From positions 103,024,495 through 103,088,494 of the forward strand of contig OZ010588.1 of assembly GCA_963932145.1 (NCBI GenBank): 64,000 bases of DNA, read 5' to 3'. This stretch comes from Acanthosepion lycidas (Eukaryota > Mollusca > Cephalopoda > Sepiida > Sepiidae). Positions 58,390 to 64,000 of the stretch are shown here, piece after piece (position 1 is the first letter of the stretch; the number at the start of each line of letters is the position of its first letter). The notes under the pieces were generated by a model. It was not told where the DNA came from. It searched no databases and saw nothing but the letters and a program-made list of their open reading frames with translations. The position numbers and the translations under genes were made by a program.

Positions 58390-59689
58390 ATCGTTATTTT
58401 CTTTCGTTTCTATGAAATGGTTGACTGTGGAATTTGCTGATTTTTTTTAATTTTTTTACCTCTGTCACAATATAAAGATATTTTATATACAACGGACAAC
58501 AAACACACGATATGTAGTATAAGCAGACATTTGTTTTCTATTTTCTTAAAAAAATAAGTTTATTATGGTGACTAGTCTGTCAAGGATAAAGTATAAAGAC
58601 TATAATTCTATTTTACCCCTGTCCAAAAAAGCGCGGGAAAAACAAAAATAAATCCTAAGGAAATGTGTAAGACCAGCAATGCGATAATCAAGAATTTGTT
58701 ATTTATGTTTAAAATTAAATTTTCTTTAACCTTATATAGCCAATATTTTAAAAATGTAATTTTTATATTATATACGATTTTATTAAACTTAATATAATGA
58801 ATAATTTTATTTTTGAAACTGACTGGACGGGAGATATGAAGTTAGATTAATATTAAATAACGGTGTGATGATGATCATCATCACACACATACATACATAC
58901 TTACACAAATTCAAATTACACAACAAGCATTCATTGGGTATAATGGACAATTTATAAATCGCGGTCATGCGACAATTTTATAATCGCTATATTTTCATGT
59001 AGTCGATTTCGTGCACTTTTTGGGAGAATCGGATTCCAAAGGCTTTCTTAGGTTTCCCTAAAACTAGCTCGCTAATTGGTCAATAAACACACAAGTGGGC
59101 GTTGCAATACACCCACGCACAATATATTTTTCCGGCGCATGACTAAGTCAGGTTTCCCACCAAAGTGTTGTGATACTGTCACGTGATTAAATTATCTATA
59201 AATAGCAATATCTATACACGAGTTCGCCTCTTTCTCTTTTTTCTCTCTTCTTCATGCCAAGATGTGACCTTTAAGAATTATCGTCTCGACCATGCGCTCA
59301 GACGCTAAATAATATTTCACGCATTCACGTACGTACGAACTCTTACGAACTTTTCCAACCTTCTCACTCACACCACCAGTCACATGCTGAACATTCCTTA
59401 TACACTCACATAATCTTTTCTTACACAGAAAATCTGCTGAGAACCATTATTACAAGAAACTCTCACAGACTTTCTTTCATTGAACTTTGAAAATACAATT
59501 AATAGTTAAAGAGAGACAACTCTTGTTTTACTCAATGCATGCCTTTCTTTCACATCCTTGTTTGTACATCTTGTTAAATACAAATTTTATGTGTAATGAT
59601 GTCTTTGGCTTGTCCTTTTTTTCTTCACGTCAGTTTGGTTTCCTAATATAAGCTAAATTAATGTGGTCAAGTCCGCCACAACGGTGTGA
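58390..59689. other. Unassigned sequence, part possibly an older LTR
   Basis: From about 59040 it is GC-richer, with a TATA-like CTATAAATAGC near 59196 and CT-rich leader-like sequence. It may be an older element into which the solo LTR inserted. The rest is AT-rich and unassigned. Confidence 0.4.
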
Positions 59690-59694
59690 CACTA

Positions 59695-61324
59695 TTTACG
59701 TCTCTAGAAAGAAAGAAGAAAAAAAAAGAAAGGCGAAAATTAAATTTAGGTGATAAGAAGCCATCACGAAAAGGACATTAAGCGGTGTTATTTTTCTGAC
59801 AGGGAAAGTGGTAAGATTTTTATTTAAAGGGAATTTTCAAGTTGGACAAGTTACCTCCCGCAGAATTCTAAAGAGATAAAAATAAAAATAAATTAAGCAC
59901 GCACTGTCCGAGAAAAACAAAAGTGTCCGCTGACCACCATGAAGGAAGGGTTAAGCCTTTGTCTATATGCAGAATATCATTGAGAGGAGCATCTGTTTAT
60001 CGTCAGGGCTGGCTATGATAGCGAAACTATTTTATCGGATCAGTAATTGGCACCAAGAATGCAAATACGTCCAAATGGCCACCCACTTGGTGCTGGCGAA
60101 AATCTGATTGACGAATTGATGATTGAGTCTAGGGTGTGAGGTCTCCTCGAAGAAAAGAAAGAAAAGAAAAAAAAAAGGGAAGATAATTTTGTTTTTTTTT
60201 CTTTGAGAAAGATTTTTTAAACAGAGGCTAGCCTGGCCACATCCACGCCGCTGAGCGCCCATTGGCTGAGTGATGGCAGGAGTATTGGGCGGAAGTAATC
60301 ATGTGAAGAAGGAGGGGAGGCTTGTTGCGCCCCCCTGAAGGGATAGGTATGAGATGCCACTGTGAGAGACAGGGGAAACCCGTTGACACCCTATGAGGGC
60401 ATGGTGAGATACCAATATGAGAACAGAAGAAGGTGGGAAGACGAAAGACTTCCAAAAATGGAAAATAATCAAATTTTCTTGACCGAAATGGATTGTGGGT
60501 TGAGAATTATCAAGGAACCTCAAACCCCGACAAGCCCACCCCGGTTTTGGTCGGCGTCCATATAAGCAAAGTCGCAGCGAGCGAAAATCAGTTCTAGTTA
60601 AGTTGCAGTTGGGGTTGGAGACAGAGAGGCAAGCAGTTGCAGTGAGCTGAGCGCTCTGAAGACCCGCCTCGCAGAAGCTGACTAAGATTCCAGGCATCAC
60701 GACCTCAACTTCTAGCCAAGAACAATTTATTTTTGAAGAACGACTTAGACTCACACCACCAAAACAAGTTTCACGAATATCGTCTGAAGATACACCAAGA
60801 AGCAGTTTCTTAAACAACAAACAACTTAGGATGTTAAGACTCGCCTAACAAACACAAAGTGTCACGAATCCATATAGCGGGTTGGGAAGTAGACGCAGTC
60901 CTGTATCCAGCAACCATATATAAAATATTGCTATCCTTTTTTAACACATTTGAACTTTTCGAGTTATTATTTTATTTTCTTTCACATATACTTGTGCGAT
61001 ATCACCCTTATTCGAACTCGACTTGCATTACGGCCCGGCGACTGATTGATTTCTTCTGCCTAAGATCAATTCACAACGTGGGTAGGTTAGACTGGAAATC
61101 AAAACAGTTACTTCGTTAACCAGACGTTAGAGGCGAGCTGGGAACGACAAGGCTGATACCGAATCTAACCAGATTCCCATCCGAATCACCAAAAGGTTAG
61201 AACGTCACATTTGGTGCCGCGACCAATACCAAGCCAGTTGGTCGTCACAGGACAGGATAGCACGACGGACGCGGCTAGGCAGACGTCACATTTGGCGCAG
61301 CGACAGCGGGGGGGGGACGTCACA
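59695..61324 (+). mobile_element. Solo long LTR with target-site duplication, fossil
   Basis: Starts TGTGACACTA and ends GACGTCACA. The direct repeat AACGG occurs at 59690-59694 and 61324-61328 (its first A overlaps the LTR end), the mark of a complete insertion reduced to one LTR. It aligns with the LTR at 48821 throughout, with length differences in the 5' part and very few changes in the last 1.1 kb, so it is young. Confidence 0.9.
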
Positions 61325-61329
61325 ACGGG

Positions 61330-61843
61330 ATTAATTTCAAAATTTAACTGAAATATTAAAAGTATTTTTTTTTAAATAAATATTAAGTTTATTTTTTCTG
61401 TTGAATCTGAAAGAAAAGTATTTATTAAATTATGCAAGCAGCGATTCTCAAAAAAGATTAATTTTAGAGTTTTGTTGAATTGTATTTGGCAAGACGCGAG
61501 ACGAATTTTCCATATGTTCACATTCGATATTACATAATTTTTTTACTGAAATTCTTTAGGGATTTCTTTTTATATAACTGGAAAAAAATTGGACGCCCAC
61601 CACCATTAAAAAGTGCACATACCATATAGAAGTTTTTTTTAAACATAACTCCCACCCCATCCCAAAAAATATTTCCCCCAAAATTTTTCCTTTCATTACG
61701 AGAAAAATATCCTTTTTGGTGTTACCTAATTTATTGTAAATAAACAAATTTCTCAATTTCACATTGAGCAAGGGTTCTTTTTGATGCACTTAATGAAACA
61801 ACTGATTTTTTCTCTATGAGGAAAATCTATCTCAATCAATTCA

Positions 61844-61876
<33 letters not shown>

Positions 61877-62200
61877 CAATCAATTCATATCTATCTATCT
61901 AGTGCCGAATATGAGCTAGTATAGTCTGCAGCTGAGGACACCCAAGACTACAGCCCCCGCTCCCCAAATACCCTCTAATCTTGGATCCTTGATTAAAAAA
62001 AATAAAAAAGACAAGAACAGAGGAGATTTGTTTATTTTCAGATTTAATGTGCCTCCTTTGAACTAATTTGAAACAATTTATAGGATTTGGGTCCCTCCTC
62101 TTCAAGTTAGAGTAGATATTTTAAATTCGATGGTACCCCTTCAATGATTCAGAATCTAAATGTTAATGCATCTTTTTTTATATACATACTTATTTAAAAA
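61330..62200. other. Unassigned AT-rich sequence with (TATC)n
   Basis: TATC arrays at about 61845-61877 and 61890-61903 are separated by a copied TCAATCAATTCATATC. Nothing coding. Confidence 0.6.
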
Positions 62201-62222
62201 AATTAGTATTTTATGTTTTAAA

Positions 62223-62407
62223 CTAAAAAACATTCTAAATGATTTTCTCTCGTACATTCATACCTGCTCGATATAAACATAAAAATGTCCTAAAATAATT
62301 GTCGGACTTTGTCCATTTTATAATGTATAACGTCATTTGTTTACATTTGGATACGCATCGAGCAGATATGAATGTATGAGAGAAAATCATGGAGAATTGT
62401 AGTTTAA
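62223..62407. mobile_element. Inverted repeat enclosing a SINE family 2 tail
   Basis: Arms at about 62223-62272 and 62357-62407 (ATGATTTTCTCTCGTACATT against AATGTATGAGAGAAAATCAT). Between them lies CATAAAAATGTCCTAAAATA, ATTGTCGGACTTTGTCCATT, the SINE family 2 terminus. Confidence 0.65.
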
Positions 62408-62424
62408 AAACAGTAAAATCGACC

Positions 62425-62665
62425 TTGCTAACCGAAATGCTCCTCTATGGCTCAATCGGTAAAAGCACGTCAGGCTATAAGACGCTTCCGTATAGGATAC
62501 AAGTTCTATTCCTGTCGGAGGACGCATATTTTCTATGACAATTTCTCGGACATACAGGCCGGTAAATGTCGTTAATACTGTTTTTTATAAACAGAGCATT
62601 TACTTAAATATTTGTATCAATAAAAAGAACGTATAAACATAAAAAATGTCTTAAAATATTTTATC
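62425..62665 (+). mobile_element. tRNA-derived SINE, family 2
   Basis: The head from GCTCCTCTATGGCTCAATCGG to TTCTATTCCTGTCGGAGGA is tRNA-like. It is followed by TTTCTCGGACATACAGGCCGG, TAAATGTCGTTAATACTG, ACAGAGCATTTACTTAAATA and AAAATGTCTTAAAATATTTT. The B box is degraded. Confidence 0.75.
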
Positions 62666-62689
62666 TATTCATATCTCTATATCCCGTTC

Positions 62690-62735
62690 TATTCATATCT
62701 ATCTGTCTATCTGTCTATCTGTCTGTCTGTCTGTT
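62690..62735. repeat. (TATC)/(TGTC)n microsatellite
   Basis: Short mixed tetranucleotide array. Confidence 0.9.
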
Positions 62736-62739
62736 TATC

Positions 62740-63479
62740 GTTTGAACCGACTGCTGCAACTCGTTCGCATTGCCGGATCATTTATCACCCAAAAGGACGA
62801 CGGCTACTGTCGATGAGTTTAACCAACGAATGGCACAAAAGACTCTTGTAACATTGTCTTTCTGGATGAGAGCCGTAGAATGGATTTATAAGTAAAACAT
62901 CGCAGTCTGTTAGTGATTAAAACATCCTTATCAACACCCTATTTAATTGGGAAACAGAAGTTTTACTTTTATACGCATTTGGATAACAGTGGTACCCGGT
63001 GTCATTCGATAAGAATTAAGTAGTTAGTGCGTATTATACACCCGTAAATCACTGTCTAAAGTTGATTGTTTGTCCATGTGTGTGTGCATATATTACGTAA
63101 AATTGTGCCGCCAAAATAACTATAAAGAAATGTAACTCAGTGCCGTTTACGATGTAAATAATAATTTAACGTAAATAACACCCGTTTACGATGTAAATAA
63201 ACGTACACAACTGCCGCTTATATCTTAAATAAATGTATGTAACCTATTACCAATTTCACTAAGATCCAATATAAACTTTCTTTAGCCATCAGGAAAAAAA
63301 AAAGTCAGGTGAGTTGATTTCATGCATATTGGGCTTCTTAAGTTTCCTCGGAGCTTTAATATCTTATTCCAGGTGAAGCCGGGAAATTGAAACAAAAATC
63401 CACGTGTTTTATAATTAAAAAATAATCATGTTGTAAACTTTTCCCCCCACTTAAAATAAAATAAGTTGTTGAGGGGTTC
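62740..63479. other. Unassigned sequence
   Basis: A repeated CCGTTTACGATGTAAATAA occurs near 63142 and 63182. No gene recognised. Confidence 0.5.
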
Positions 63480-63775
63480 TCCCCTTTTTACACAAATGGA
63501 CTCACCCAGTATATATATATACTACGGCTACGTGAAGATCCGAGAGAGCAGAACAGAGTCGAGTAGAGTCCAGAGTGACAGGTTGTAGGTAACCGGAAGA
63601 GTAAGAAATCATACAGCAATACCAAAGACTGTATATATATTTTGCTACTAACCCGTATTCCTGGAACTACTAATCTGCTTTACCAGTTTGTATTATTACG
63701 TTAATACATTATTTTCATATATTCATTCCTGGCGTTTGTTATTTATTGGTACCGGATTTCAACCCGGAATCCACA
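63480..63775 (+). mobile_element. Possible LTR 3' part and primer site at the right edge
   Basis: TATATATATACTACGG (TATA-like), GAGAGCAGAACAGAGTCGAG leader-like sequence and ATTGGTACCGGATTTCAACC resemble the R-U5 and primer-site zone of an LTR element entering the window edge. No partner LTR can be seen, so this is tentative. Confidence 0.3.
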
Positions 63776-63889
63776 ACAAAAGTCAAAACAATATTTTATA
63801 TTTTATTCAACTACATGAAAGTGATACGTTTTAAAAAGGCATTGCAGGATTTTTTTTTCTCTATTTCGTATCTTTGGGGGCCGCCTTTA

Positions 63890-64000
63890 ATGGAGACGCA
63901 ACAGGAAATGAAAAGACGTCTAGCAAGAGAAAGAAAAATGCGACAAAGTGCTAGGCAAACTCTTGAACAGAGATCTGCTAGAAAAGTTGCAGATGCGATC
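63890..64000 (+). CDS. Partial open frame running off the right edge, Arg-rich
   Basis: From ATG at 63890 the frame stays open to the last base: METQQEMKRRLARERKMRQS then ARQTLEQRSARKVADAI. The Arg/Gln/Ala-rich helical repeat resembles N-terminal repeats of some Helitron-like and other transposon proteins, but 37 residues do not allow assignment. It may belong to the LTR-like sequence just upstream. Confidence 0.3.
   Translation, partial: METQQEMKRRLARERKMRQSARQTLEQRSARKVADAI

Noticed and set aside
60228-60820. 173-residue minus-strand frame, also seen near 49556-50152
   Set aside because: Antisense of the long LTR, present only because both LTR copies share it.

Overview
The window is invertebrate nuclear DNA: AT-rich, full of (TA)n, (TG)n and (CT)n tracts, with one widely spaced intron-rich gene and dense mixed transposon debris. 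A mollusc, plausibly an octopus or other cephalopod, fits the intron sizes and repeat mix. That placement is inference; no species marker is present.

The only host gene I can support runs right to left across most of the window. Ten exons from 53376 down to 3895 encode about 431 residues of the N-terminal half of IQCA1/DRC11, a subunit of the nexin-dynein regulatory complex of motile cilia. All intron phases agree except across 19.4-23.4 kb, where the exon expected to complete the IQ motif was not found. The AAA ATPase half must lie beyond the left edge. An RFX X-box-like site lies about 130 bp upstream of the start codon, as expected for a ciliary gene.

The introns hold repeats. From 1 to 10 kb: Penelope-like element (PLE) ends, LINE 3' ends and 5S rRNA-derived SINEs. 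From 12 to 20 kb: more LINE and 5S-SINE copies and an LTR fragment. From 20 to 28 kb: a tRNA-derived SINE, hammerhead-like motifs, a long-inverted-repeat element, a TA-rich tandem array and a hAT-like element. From 29 to 37 kb: an LTR, three minus-strand LINE pieces, a PLE end and a mariner-type transposase relic. From 39 to 44 kb: a PLE with an open GIY-YIG frame, a perfect 82-bp inverted repeat and more PLE ends. From 44 to 53 kb: a Ty3/gypsy fossil split by a SINE, a piggyBac-type MITE and a long LTR with gag remnants.

Upstream of the host gene (53.9-64 kb) lie a mariner-type MITE, a full 5S-derived SINE, a PLE with reverse transcriptase and GIY-YIG remains, a solo LTR with its target duplication, another tRNA-derived SINE, and an unassigned frame running off the right edge.

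The most distinctive signal is the recurrence of short hammerhead-ribozyme-like motifs in inverted PLE ends. Several families show a CUGANGA-like box, a short hairpin, GAAAC, and then a short self-complementary stem III such as ACGU, ACGCGU or ACCUAGGU.
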